From: Sisyra terminalis | Lineage: Eukaryota; Arthropoda; Insecta; Neuroptera; Sisyridae | NCBI GenBank assembly: GCA_958496175.1 | Contig: OY292275.1 | Location: 49,677,701 to 49,741,700 of the forward strand | Length of the DNA stretch: 64,000 bases | Direction: 5' to 3' | In this document: piece after piece, positions 52,392 through 63,901 of the stretch | Position numbering within the stretch: the first letter of the stretch is position 1 | Layout: the number at the start of each line of letters is the position of its first letter | Position numbers and translations under genes: made by a program | Notes under the pieces: model-generated | What the model was told of the DNA's origin: nothing | Databases searched by the model: none | What the model saw: the letters and a program-made list of their open reading frames with translations, nothing else

Positions 52392-52415
52392 AATAAATAA
52401 ATAAATAAATAAATA
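52392..52415. repeat. (AAAT)n retrotransposon tail
   Basis: About six AAAT units close non-LTR copy 1; a shorter, more degenerate AATAATAATAAATAAT tail closes copy 2. Confidence 0.85.
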
Positions 52416-52449
52416 TGTAATGTAATGTCTCGCCTGATCTAGATTATAT

Positions 52450-54080
52450 TATAGGTAATGAAGAGATTATCTCCGATAACAATACTATTGCTAATGAATT
52501 TGTCAAATTTTTTAGCAATATTGGCGTTGATCTAGCTAAGAAAATAGCATACGAACCCGTAAACATAGCAAAAAATGTTAAGTATAACCCAAATAGCATT
52601 TTTCTTACGCCACAGATTGCTTTGAAATCGAAAAATTAATAACTGAAATGAAAATTAAATCAGGTGGCGTAGATGGCATTGGCATAAAAGTCTTGAAACT
52701 TATTGCTACAGATATAAGCGCTCCTTTGGAGTATATTTTTAACAAATGCATTAACAGAGGTATTTGGCCTACAGCTTTGAAAAAAGCCGATATAATACGT
52801 ATATACATAAATCTGGAGATAAACATTTATCTACAAACTACAGACCTATCTCGCTCATTTGTAACTTAGCTAAAATTTTTGAGAAAGTTATCTACAGTAG
52901 ACTCTATGATTTTTGTGTTAAAAATAAATTAATTTCTGATCATCAATTTGGTTTCGTTAAAAACAGAGGCACCAACGAAGCTCTTGCAACCACTTCGAAA
53001 TATATATACGATAATATTGATAAAAATATACCTACGGTTTTAGTTTTTCTAGACCTAGCGAAGGCTTGCGACACCGTGAATCACAAAATTTTATTAGATA
53101 AACTTTGGAGACTTGGTATTAGAGGTAATCCTCATAAACTATTCGAAAATTATTTAACTAATAGAGAACAACGTGTTATTATCAATAATAGTATTAGTAA
53201 GACTAATACTGTTAAAGTAGGTGTTCCTCAAGGAACAATTCTGGGCCCACTGCTCTTCATTTTGTATATCGATGATATTTTTAATTGTCTACCTGAAGGG
53301 ACTCTAGTTTCATATGCGGATGATACAAATATACGCTGCTCGGGCAGTACTTGCGCTGAAATCAACCTTATTTTAACTCGATGGTTGATCAAAATTGACA
53401 ATTGGTTAAGAGAAAATCAGTTGTCCCTCAACATAGATAAGTCTACGTAAATTACGTTTGGTAGTTACATTGATAGCATTCCTGATAATTTCCACCTTAA
53501 AATAAATAATTTTCAACTTAAAAGAGTTGTTAATTGTAAGTATCTGGGACTAATTTTCGATGCGCACATAAAATGGAACTTACATCTCTATGAATTGACA
53601 AAAAAAATAAGGTACTTTTCATTCATATTCTTTAAACTGAGAAAATACTTAAGCCCCTCAGTACTAAAAACTATTTATCATGGGTTATTTGAAAATATAA
53701 TCAATTATGGCATAATTGCATGGGGTGGGGCTTATGAAAATAGTCTCAGGCCATTGACTACTATCCAAAAACGCTTTATTAATTATTTCATCTCACGCAG
53801 TATTGTTGATATACCCCTTGGTATCAAGGAATCATTTATCATAAATGCTTTAACATACTACTATTATGAGTGTAAAGCCCAATATAATAATAAGAATAAA
53901 CAAACTATATCTAATTTGTTATCGCTGCCTAAAACTAAGAAAACTATCAGCACTAAAAATCAAAATCTTATCGCGATAAAAATTTTTAATAAATTGCCCA
54001 ACCATCTCAAAACACTTAGTTTTAGGCGAAAAAAACTGAGGAAAATATTAATACGCACAATGGATACCTACAGCGACTAA
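52450..54080 (+). pseudogene. Reverse transcriptase of non-LTR copy 2, frameshifted
   Basis: Segments in order: KSGGVDGIGIKVLKL (RT motif 1 region), HKSGDKHLSTNYRPISL (fingers), FGFVKNRGTNEAL, FLDLAKACDTVNH (motif A), GVPQGTILGPL, YADDT (catalytic), NQLSLNIDKST, stop TAA, ITFGSYIDS, CKYLGLIFD, YGIIAWGGAYENS, and a basic C-terminus ending at 54080. In motif A the conserved Phe of the AFD triplet, which contacts the incoming nucleotide, is Cys. The part 52764-53450 and 53595-54080 are in one frame; the N-terminal part is shifted. Confidence 0.85.
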
Positions 54081-54137
54081 ACTGGCATTATTTAATTTTA
54101 AATTAAAATTGTATTTATTTATGCTATTGGTAATTCT

Positions 54138-54197
54138 GTTTTAACTTTGTATCTTTTAACTTTGTAACTTTTAACTTTGTTACTTTTAATTTTGTTA
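54138..54197. repeat. 15-bp minisatellite, four units
   Basis: Four consecutive 15-base units of CTTTTAACTTTGTWA with a few substitutions lie in the 3' UTR of non-LTR copy 2. Copy 1 lacks them. Confidence 0.85.
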
Positions 54198-54249
54198 AAC
54201 TGATTTAAATACATGCAATGATACATTGCACTACATTACAATTGTAGTA

Positions 54250-54300
54250 TTCCAGTTCTATGTACAGATGCTTTGCATCTCTGTAGAATGCCTACTGGAA
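54250..54300 (+). ncRNA. Conserved 3'-terminal hairpin of non-LTR copy 2
   Basis: TTCCAG pairs with CTGGAA, TTCTA with TAGAA, and AGATGC with GCATCT around TTT. Relative to copy 1 the outer stem has T-A to C-G and G-C to A-T changes, and the inner stem a G-C to A-T change, all compensatory. Confidence 0.7.
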
Positions 54301-54321
54301 GTAAAATAATAATAAATAATG

Positions 54322-56780
54322 ATACCGGCTGTTTGACATAAACCGGTTTTCAAGGAATGAGGATGCAAAAGGTTTTTCACGATAGTAACAAAGTGGAGAA
54401 AAGTCAAGAAAAATATAATGTTGTTGGATGGACTTTATTAAATGTTGGGTCAATAAAGTGAGGCCGAAACAAATATGTGAACGTTCCTACGCAGCTTTTT
54501 TTATCATCTCATATTCCTATTAGAATCGGCGATCGTACCGAAGCTATTTGTAAAATAATATCTTTGATATTCCCATTTCTTGAGCTGGTTTTTTAGATTG
54601 AATCGGCAAAATCGAATGTTACAAAACGAGTCGAAGCGAGACGAGAAACGAAACGGGCTTCAAGAGGAATATGAGGAATGTGCACGGATTGAACAAAGCG
54701 ACACACTCGTTTTTTATGTTTGCTAGCTACTGACCTATTTTCGATATCAAAACATTAGTACGAATAGTGTAAGTGTTCGAAATTCCCTGTTTATGCATAC
54801 ATGAGGCAAGTTCATACTCGCACCTCTCAAACCCCATTACAATATACCCAATTCCGTCCAAGTCCACCCCACACCCGACCCAACCAACCCCCAGTCGTCT
54901 GATGCGACATGTGAAAATACCAGTTGTACCTTTTTCTTCGGCTTCACAGTAACAAATTGAAAAATGATGTATTATTTCCATATAAAAATTGAATGAAAAT
55001 AAATGGGGAGTTTTGTCTGCCATGTGTCTCGACGTTTTAATAATTTTTCCTCGAATTAAATTCAAATTCGAGGCGAGTTCATTCTGCAACTCCATTGGGT
55101 CAGTTTAACTTATTTAAACTTATTTTCAAAAGTGGCCGCATAAAAAATTATGATAAATTCAGAACGTATGGAACACGGAAATGTGGGGTTATCTGTTGGA
55201 AGGATTTACGAGGTTTTAAAATGGAAATACCACGCAGCTATAAAAATATGATGGGACGAAAATCGATTCGTCCGCATCTTATATTTTAAATAACATTTAA
55301 AATTCAATTTTATTACAAAACACGCTATTACAGAAAATAGTGCTAAGCTACAGTATAGCTAATACAACGTTTAGTTCATATTTGTGCAAACTCTATTAAA
55401 CAATCCAATTTTACATTAACTAAGTAATCAATAAACTGCATTACCCATCCTAAAATTTTGATGCTAAAGATTACATACATTTGTTACCAAAAGTACAGTA
55501 ATGGTAATTTAAGGCCTTAAGATAAGTTAATGCATTTTGGTGTTTTAAAACGGCTTATGTTTCTTTTAGAACCATAAAATCTAGCAATGTCTCATTTTCC
55601 CCTTTGATTTCTATTCGTGATTTTTTTATTAATTTTTAATTCTAATATTGTATAGTATTTTTATTGAGGCTACATTTTCATTATGAGCCGATTTATTCAC
55701 GAATTAAAATAAAATCAAATTAGAAAATGTAACGTTGTCAGATTTGACAATCCTAAGAGGGACAAAAGCTCTTAAAATACCCATAGCTTTTCCCTTATAA
55801 GAAAAATTCTGATATTGTAGAATTCAAGCTCCTATCGAAGCACTAGAAGCATTTGAAGAATTTTTTTACTGTACAGTGTGCTACTCATTATAAACAGATC
55901 AGTGGAAACCATGGAAACATTTTATAATGTATTTTATCTCATTCTCTAGCACGTAAAATCATATTGGGAACCTACTTTGGTCACGACGCCTGGTGGCCAA
56001 AAAAATTACTAGTTTTTGTATGCTCTTTTATATACAACTTTATCAAGTAGTAACCCATTATAATCATAAAATCAAATACCAATTTTTTAATTGAAAGAAG
56101 AGTTATTAAATTTAGTCCTTGTATAAACAAAGGAAGAATTTACTATGGTATGATTGGTTAAAGTAGTTAATTACAAAGAAATTTAGAAAATATAGAAATA
56201 AGTTTTCTTATTATTCTCTAGTCTGGCATCAGTTTTGTTTTCGTCAAAACTTTTTCAGGAAGAAAGCAAAATTTTTTTTCTACTTTCCAATCTGACCCTT
56301 GCATTTCATGAAGCTACCCATAATGATAAAAGCAATTTAAAGTGCTCTTCCAGAACAAACGACATACGCCAAATCGTGTATGGTGAACTCTAGACTATCC
56401 AATATGGTTTAATTATATAGTTGAAATTCAGATATTTAATAATAAGTTTATAGATACATAATGCTTGATTATGGAAGAACTGGGTTTCGTGCGATTGTAC
56501 AAATTTCAATTTTGCGGTTGTGTTGTACATTGCAATAGTGTGATAGTTTTTGGAAAAAGGTTCATTCGGGAATCAAAACAATGAGATGGGATTCCTACTA
56601 ATATTCAAAAATCTAGACTCTTAACTACTGTTATTTTGACGCGAGTATTTTAATAAATTTCCACTTTTTTAGTCATAATTTAGACCGATTTTATTTAACT
56701 TGGTGATTTTTTTTATTTATGTATAGATGCTTATTGATTTATGGATTATTTGGTTCACTGTTGGTATACCTACCGTAGGT
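54322..56780. other. Unique sequence with GC-richer part at 54500-55290
   Basis: A 122-codon minus-strand frame (54727-55095) is the longest non-transposon frame in the window but shows no domain; its Gly-rich middle comes from a C-rich run on the plus strand (CCCACACCCGACCC). No splice or start signal supports it. The rest is AT-rich with nothing recognised. Confidence 0.35.
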
Positions 56781-56789
56781 ATACGCAAT

Positions 56790-57056
56790 AGGCCATACTC
56801 TTTTTAGATATTTATAAATATTTTTTGAAAATTAATTGATTATTACATAGCACTATTTTATTCTTTGCAACAGTTTATTAAATAAGTCTTTTTAAAGTCG
56901 ACAAAATAGTGTTTTTAAGTATGATTATGTTTTTCGTAAAAGAAATAAGAAAAATAATAATTTTCATATACCACTACAAATAACAAATTTAAAAAGAAAA
57001 TATAATTTACACCTACGTTACGCAGACGAAGTTGCGGGGATCAGCTAGTATATGAG
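56790..57056 (-). repeat. Inverted relative of the 42.8 kb dispersed repeat, truncated
   Basis: On the minus strand it starts ACTAGCTGATCCCCGCAACT, then GTAACGTAGGTGTAAATTAT, TTTGTAGTGGTATATGAAAA, TTTTACGAAAAACATAATCA and AAAAAGACTTATTTAATAAAC, matching 42812-43040 closely. The 3' half present at 43.1-43.55 kb is missing here. Confidence 0.7.
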
Positions 57057-57059
57057 AAA

Positions 57060-60000
57060 ATTGTAAACAAAACTCTGTTAAAGGCACAAAATTACTACTT
57101 GCATTTTCATTATTTTACCACATTTAATCAAGTAAATGGCAAACTTCAAAAAAAATTTCTACGTTAATAACATTATCTGATCTGTATTTGATTCAATCTA
57201 GTCGAAAATTTATTTTAATGTTAATAAAAGTAATTTATAATAATAACACAAATTCATTGTAAACTAATGGGCAATTGTTTGGATGCACACATTACGTAGC
57301 CATGTTTCTTAAGCTGCGCCTATCGGTAAGTTCTCAATAGATTTATGTGTTTATTTTGTTTTATTGCCACTTTTTCGTTTCCCTAACTTTCAAATTATAA
57401 CGATACTAAAGAAGTTTTTTCTTTAAAAATGCAAATTTACGTTTTTTTTTCGGTTTCTAATGTTACTATTACGCCTGCCTACCTTGAAGTCAATATTTTT
57501 TTATTCAACTTCGACTGCTTAATTTAACGAAGTCTTATTTACTTTAGTTTCATGATAAATGATAAATAAATGAAGTTTGAAAAAACGTATTAACACAAAG
57601 CATTTGTTAAACGAAAAAAAAATAAAGTTTTTACACCAAAAATGAATTTAACAAAAATTTCAAAGAATAAAAAGTTTAATACACTGTTCAACATATGGAC
57701 TTTATAAGTAATAAGAAATATACGTTTGAAAATATTTTCAAATTTTCCAAAAAATTTTCAAGAAAAATATATGAAAGTTGAAAAATACAATGTCAAAACG
57801 TTTGAGACGTAAATTGAATTGTTCTTTTTGTAAAAATCAGTTATTTGAAATGGAAAAGATTTGATTTCCTGTAATTCTTTTTTTGTGATTAAATTTTCCT
57901 TTGGTTGAGTTCAAAGTAAAGGGTTCCAAAATAAAACTTAAAGAATTGTAGAGGAAGTGTTTTGTTAGCAGACTTTTGATAGTAGAATTTAACAACAGAC
58001 ATAGCTTTTTTTATTTCACCATTTTGTCAGTGTATCAGTATTTATTTCGTCATTAGAAGATGATAATAAATTATCTTTCTAGAGTTATCTAACGAATGAA
58101 ATAAATTAAATTAATGTTTTTAAAAATAACGCATACGTTGGGGATTTTCACAGCACATATTAAGTATTTACTGTTCAATTTTAATTCTAAATCTCGTAAT
58201 CAAAATGGATAAAGTTGAAAAGAAATTTCGACTGTATTTTCTTAATAATGCTACAGCAAGTTGCTCTGCTTTCGATTAAATTTGGATCAATTGTCCAAAT
58301 TGAATTTTATCTTCGCTTTTGTCGAGCATCTATAGAGATTTGAGACGTCTTTGAGGCGATACATTAAAACTATTACATTTCCGTAGATTGGTTCTTGTAG
58401 ACAATAAGTGCGGAAATGGAACGTAGCTGGTTTTCAATGTTGGTCAGTATAGGAAATGAAGGAAGTGGCCTGGATGAATTGGGAATGGGTGGAAAGGGGG
58501 CGAAGAGCAAATACCCAGGTGCCCACTGTGGATGTTGAATCGTAGTGCGAATTCAATTTACCAGATATACACATAAAGGGGAAGTGTTGAAATACGTCAA
58601 TGTCAAACCTGCTATGAATATAAAATGTGAAACTCTTTCAAAAACACCATCGGATTTGAGCCGTTCTGAATTGCACATTTTTTATTTTATTCCATTATGA
58701 AAATCAGGAAGATTATTTCGTTTTCCTTTCAACATTTTTCAAAAAATCCGATAAGATTTCATGTTAGTTTTCTTTGACGAAAGTTAGATAAAAGAGTTAT
58801 CGATCAGTAGTGAGGTGAAAGACAAATAGCAGCTCTATATTGATGGATGCGAGAGTTTCGCTTATCGTACGTCGGACATTAATTTTGTTTATCTCCAAAT
58901 AAATTATAGTTCACATTTACTTAGAACAAAGAGCGATTAGACAAAAAACGGAAGTCGATCAAATATTCATAACAATCCAGCCGGGGGAAATTCTTTGTAA
59001 AATTGAATCGAATAAAATGCTTATTGATCGATTTGCATTGAATTTAAGCTGCTTTTTATCGCAAGGTTGCGTCCTGGTTGATCCTTTGTACAAAATGCAA
59101 ACGATGTGAACATTTTTATTGAAATTGGTTTCCTCGTTCGTTCGCGACATTTGAATTGAAACACTAGGAGGTGCATGCCGGGCCAATTCCAATTCAAAAT
59201 CGAATCGAATCGTTTTATAAAAATGTCAACATTTCAAACAAACTTTTAATAAGATTTTCAATAGTTATGATTCGAATTCGGAACTGTTGATACAGCTACA
59301 GTCAGCCACACATCTTGGATACAGAGTTGAGTTGAAAGTTATACGATTATGTCAGAACTCCAAATATTATTGTTCCAGTGACATTCATGCGTGAATTATC
59401 AATGCATAACTAATTTGTTCTTAACCAGATGTTTCCCGCTCCGACAGTTATTCGCCGAATACAAGCATCATTTGTATGATGTGTTGTAATTTAGAAAGTT
59501 TCTGATTTGTGTAGAGATAAGTTAAAAACCATGTCATATTGTTTTCGGAGCTTCCACGAAAGAAGATTTAATTAATGTTTACGTTTGGGATTTTTCAAAA
59601 GGAAAAACTTAACATTTTGTTGTTAAATTTAAATTTATTTTCTTTGTGCTCCATTATAAAAGCTTGAAACAATTGAAATTATTTCAAACACATACATTTT
59701 AATGTTTTCAACTTTACAAAAGATAAAGTTTAATTATTTTGGAAACATTTTTAATAAGAATTAAGTTACTTTTTAAGTAATAAGGTACATCATATTTATG
59801 CAATAGTGAACTCCGGCTTTTGTATTCGAAAGTATTCTACATCTTTTGTCAATTTCTTGTATATTTAGTTTTAGACACTTATCATAATATTTCAAGACTT
59901 AATTTTAATTTAATAAATTTAAAACTAAATGAAAGGAGATATTGTCTCTTGTTCATTTTTGTAGATGAAAGACAAATAAATATATAAAATAAATTCTTAA

Positions 60001-60905
60001 AAAAATAATGAAAGTCAGCCGGAAATATCAAAATCTTAATAATTAATTCTTTTTGTTTCCTTTTGCATCATTAATTATCTAAGCGTTATTTAATTTTTAA
60101 AGTTCAAAAAATGGTACTCCAGGCTGCAAAATCAGCTAAAGACTCTTGTGTAGTATGTGAATAATCAAAAATGTTTATAATACTTACATAAACTTAACCT
60201 CAGTGAATTTTTTGAAGTAAATACTTGTTTAGCATCATGGTGACTTGAAGTTTCATGAAACGAAAAAGCGACAGTTAAAAGACATAAAAATATAAATATA
60301 TAAGATTTAACAAACGAGAGAATTAAATACAAAACTTCCAAGTGTTTCTTATGTATGTGCGCACCTGCGTATTATCTTGCTTGGGAATAGTCGTTCTAAC
60401 AACCGTGGTGAATTGTGTATTATTTACATAAACATTTCATTATTTTAATTAAAAACATTTTTAAAGTATGTCGAAAACAAATACAGAATATTATAGTGAT
60501 TATTGGAAAAAAGAAAAGATTACAAGACCGCAAAACATTTATCAACGGAAATTAGAGGTATCGCAAATTCTTAACAAGATAAAATTCCAATTATTTTAAG
60601 GGGAGAGTTTAATGTAAATATTGTATTAGATACAACGATCTCTTTGATTAAGTCTTTGGACATCAAATTTGTTTTAAAAATGTGTAGGAGTTGCACTGTA
60701 TCAACATCAAGATCAAAAATAGTAAATCAAGACGATATATTTCGTAATTATGAGTAATTATCGATCATTCAGCTGTGATGGGCCGTTGGTGTGAACCCCT
60801 CCCCTATGTTTTCTGCTTAGTTTTTCCACTCAACGTAATTACTCGTATATCAACGATATATCTAGTGACCAAATCGAAACTTCAGTATTTATTTCAAGTA
60901 TTTAT
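57060..60905. other. Mostly unique sequence, no gene recognised
   Basis: Between 58140 and 59280 the sequence is less A/T-run-rich and includes a GC-richer patch at 58430-58560 (GGGTGGAAAGGGGGCGAAG). A 77-codon minus-strand frame (58959-59192) has no motif. These may be regulatory blocks. Confidence 0.35.
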
Positions 60906-60910
60906 AGCGT

Positions 60911-61100
60911 ACTGGTAACCAAGTGGTCAAAGTGGCTGTTCCAAAACTGGTAGATGTTAGGTTTGAATCTGGTATCGAACAAATTATTCGATGAAAGAAT
61001 TCGAAAAATTCGATATTACTTGATATACGAACTTTTATTAACCCTAGAGTTGCCAAAGACCATGGAAGTTATAAAGCAACGGTAAATAACAATAAAAAAA
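60911..61100 (+). mobile_element. tRNA-derived SINE, copy 4 of 4, most complete
   Basis: This copy has an A-box-like TGGTAACCAAGTGG, a B-box-like GGTTTGAATCTGG about 45 bases later, then the SINE-specific part GATATACGAACTTTTATTAA, CCCTAGAGTTGCCAAAGACC, TATAAAGCAACGGTAAATAA and an A7 tail. It is the best reference for the family, about 190 bases long. Confidence 0.75.
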
Positions 61101-61638
61101 TCGTTCATTTCAAATAACATACATATGGTCTACGAAAGTCTAGAATCCTCTTACCACTTATACGCTAAACAACGACATTTCACAACTATATCTAATGAAA
61201 AAATGTAAATAAACGAGTTACGCTAATTTGGAAAACTTTTATATGATTATTACGTGTGAACGGGAAATGATTACGATCCACATTAACACCTCATCTATAG
61301 ACAACCACAGTAGGTACTCGTATATTATCCGTGATTCAATTGATACATTTTTATGTTCTTTTAAAAACAATATCAATAGTAATAATAATAATTCTCTTTG
61401 TCTGATGATCTTATTAATTTTTTTAGAGTTATAGAAAAATTCCATAATGGAGGAATTTAAAGGAAATAGGATATGAAATAATTTGCTTTTGACATCATTG
61501 AGCTTTTACTTTCTTATTTAATTTTAAATTGTAGATGATAAAATTCAGATCTCAGCTTTTATATTTTTTTAAATAAGAAGAAAATTCAGGTTATTTAAGA
61601 TTTTTTTATTTTTTATTTAATATTCTTATTATTCAATT

Positions 61639-61675
61639 AGCTACGTTTCGTTACTAATCGTAACTTCCTCAGACC
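61639..61675 (-). ncRNA. Hammerhead-ribozyme-like motif with intact core, left arm of element B
   Basis: Read on the minus strand: GGT, CTGAGGA, A, GTTAC, loop GATTA, GTAAC, GAA, ACGT, A, GCT. The CTGANGA core, GAAA and a cleavage-site A are all intact and stem II is a perfect 5 bp. Stem I is 3 bp with two G-T pairs. Confidence 0.7.
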
Positions 61676-61749
61676 TCTTGATTCACAAAATTAAAATATT
61701 TTTATTTATTGAATTTAAATTAAAAATATTTTAATTTTGTGAATCAAGA

Positions 61750-61786
61750 AGCTTGAGGAAGTTACGGTTAGTAACAAAACGTAGCT
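61750..61786 (+). ncRNA. Hammerhead-ribozyme-like motif, right arm of element B, two core lesions
   Basis: The order is AGC, TTGAGGA, A, GTTAC, loop GGTTA, GTAAC, AAA, ACGT, A, GCT. Stem I and stem II are perfect, but the first core C is T and G12 is A, both C-to-T or G-to-A changes. Confidence 0.6.
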
Positions 61787-61879
61787 AATAGAATAATAAA
61801 AATATTAAATAAAAAATAAAAAACAAAAAGATCTTAAATAACCTGAATATTCTTCTTATTTAAAAAAATTTTAAATTGT

Positions 61880-63485
61880 GTTCATTTTTACTGAATCTTT
61901 AAAAAAATTACAAACATTGAAGTGCAATGTCAAAGAGACGATTGTTTGTTTATCTTAAGGTTTATAAGGGGTTTATCTTTACTTAGAGTTTATATCAAGT
62001 ACAAGGTACATAAGTAATTAACACGTTTGGAATAATAAAAGCAAGACAGACTGCACTCTCAATATTATTGAAATAATTAGTATAGTTTTAACCCTTTAAT
62101 GCACCACATTAACAAATCGCAATATGAAAATATTGATTTTTTTGATGATTAGGAGATTACAGCGCAAAATTAAAGAACAAAAGTCTCAATATAACTCTAT
62201 TTGGTTATACTGACGGGTTAAGTTACTCTTGCTTTAATCACCTCAATTGTAGATAATGATGCTTTTCATGAAAGCGATAGGATTATAATTATCGTATCAT
62301 ATAATCAACTGTATTATGCATCCTGCGTAAGTAGCTTAATATTAGGCCGGACAAATCTTACTTAAGGATCATTGGAAGTTCAGACCATTATAGGTACTTA
62401 AAGATATATAAATGTTGAATATTAGAAAGTGTTTTTATAATGATGGCTTTTTATAGTTTTTCTTTCTCTGGTTCAGATTTTCTAAGATGTTTGAATAGAT
62501 TTAACAGTTTCTTATCTTACAAGCTTGTTTGTGAAGTAGTTCAATTAAGGTAATAAATCAATCTATTTTTTTTTTTTGCTGTTTCTTAACTCAAAGCTTT
62601 TTCGCTATGGAGAAACAATTGTACAACTCAGAAAAAAAGAACGCAGAAAATAAAAATAATATAAAAGTAAACAATTTCTCCGTTACATCAAGAATTCAAG
62701 ATAAAACAAATTGAAATTCATATAAATATCCATGAAATCAAAATCAGCATTTTAAATTTCTGTTTTATTTAGCAATTACGATCCGCCAAATATTCGTTTG
62801 ATTGTCAAATGAGAAACAATATGGAAAAAAATACGAAAACACAAACTTTTATTGCTGTTTTATTTTGTATATTTTTGTAACAGAATCTTCAACTTATTGA
62901 ATTAGCCAACTTTTTAAATCCAATTGTAGAAACACAGCCCTTTTCAACTTCTTGTTTCGAAGCCCATATTGACGCGAAAAATTTACTATAAAACCAAAAG
63001 TATTATGGAAAATTCAAATAATCATTTGAAATCTTGTGCACCAATGCCTAAACATGTATGCTTTTGTTTGGAATTAGTTTAATAAAGCTGGAGTTTTTTT
63101 CTTTATTTAGGTACTTTATTGAATAATCTGAATGAAAAAAACATTAAGGTTTATATATCTTTCATTTTTATCCTGTCCTATTTGAATTAAGCTGTGCTCA
63201 ATCTGCCAATCTACCAATGAATTTTGCAAAGACTAATTTGAAATATTCATATTACATTGAACATTTCAAATTAAAATACATTAATCGCATGCAGAGAGTT
63301 ATATAATTGCCAAACCTAGTGCTACTAATATTTCATCAAAGTTAGTAAAGTATGAAAAACTTAATAAATTATGTGCAGGCTTGTACCGAGAAAACTTCAA
63401 AAATAGACTACTAAATCTAAAAATAAGGGACTAATATAATACTATATATATACAATATACTCCAACATGTTTCAATGTTTTTATA
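61880..63485. other. AT-rich sequence with a possible small piggyBac-type MITE
   Basis: No gene is recognised. At 62088-62221 a TTAA-CCC...GGG-TTAA pair encloses 126 bases (62092-62217), the layout of a piggyBac-type MITE, but the inverted repeat beyond CCC is poor, so this is weak. Confidence 0.3.
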
Positions 63486-63492
63486 AACTTTT

Positions 63493-63901
63493 TAGTGCCC
63501 GACCGAAAGTAATTTTTACGCCAGAAACCGAAACCGAATTTCGGCATTAGTTCCAATCTCGACCGAAACTTCCATATAAATTCATGTTTTCGTGGGAAAC
63601 AAAAGAAGTTAATAATAATTAGTCAATCTTTACTTTATCTTACTAAATTTTACTATTTAGTAATCCTTTAGTTACTTATTATTTATTTAGTTTCTAATTT
63701 GAGCTAAAATCACTTCTTAAGAAATCTAATATTATAAATGAGAAACAATAACTTCTCGGCATTTCATCTCACGAAATCAGTTTCGGTTTCGATCGTAGTT
63801 TCGGCCTGACGACAGCCAAAACCGAAACTAAGCCGAAACTTGTTTTTTTGCCGAAACTAGACCAAAACCGAAATAGAAACCTAAAGTTCGGTCAAACATT
63901 A
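63493..63901. mobile_element. 409-bp hAT MITE with perfect 8-bp target duplication
   Basis: AAACTTTT lies directly outside both ends (63485-63492 and 63902-63909). The ends TAGTGCCCGACCGAA and, inverted, TAATGTTTGACCGAA form imperfect terminal inverted repeats. The first 100 and last 170 bases contain about ten CCGAAA/TTTCGG words on both strands, the subterminal repeats expected as hAT transposase binding sites. The centre is plain AT-rich DNA without transposase. Confidence 0.8.

Larger units (their letters stand above)
51180..52415 (+). mobile_element. 5'-truncated non-LTR retrotransposon (Jockey/CR1 group), copy 1
   Basis: The copy starts inside the reverse transcriptase and runs through a 3' UTR with a conserved hairpin (52332-52384) to an (AAAT)n tail at 52392-52415. 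At the 5' junction TAGCTTTCTTAGATCT occurs twice, eight bases apart, a small duplication typical of aborted target-primed insertion. Its tail abuts the 5' end of the related copy at 52425. Confidence 0.85.
52425..54320 (+). mobile_element. 5'-truncated non-LTR retrotransposon (Jockey/CR1 group), copy 2
   Basis: This longer copy starts in the linker before the RT (GNEEIISDNNTIANEFVKFF) and includes the whole RT, the thumb and the 3' UTR with hairpin. It is a different subfamily from copy 1: proteins are similar along their length but many positions differ. It contains a 4 x 15-bp minisatellite in the 3' UTR. Frameshifts near 52612 and 52795 and a stop at 53448 inactivate it. Confidence 0.85.
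61533..61867 (-). mobile_element. Foldback retroelement with two hammerhead-like motifs (element B), 12-bp target duplication
   Basis: ATTTTAAATTGT occurs at 61521-61532 and 61868-61879, a perfect 12-bp direct repeat. The element is a near-perfect palindrome centred near 61718, with arms sharing AAATAAGAAGAAAATTCAGG, TAGCTACGTTTCGTTACTAA and TTGATTCACAAAATTAAAAT. The asymmetric end AAATTCAGATCTCAGC (61541-61556) is shared, inverted, with element A at 25.2 kb. Elements A and B are copies of one family. Confidence 0.75.

Noticed and set aside
54727..55095. 122-codon minus-strand open frame as a host gene
   Set aside because: No domain, signal peptide or splice context. The Gly/Val-rich middle is produced by a C-rich run on the other strand.
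62088..62221. Firm piggyBac MITE call
   Set aside because: TTAA and CCC...GGG are there, but the inverted repeat does not extend convincingly.
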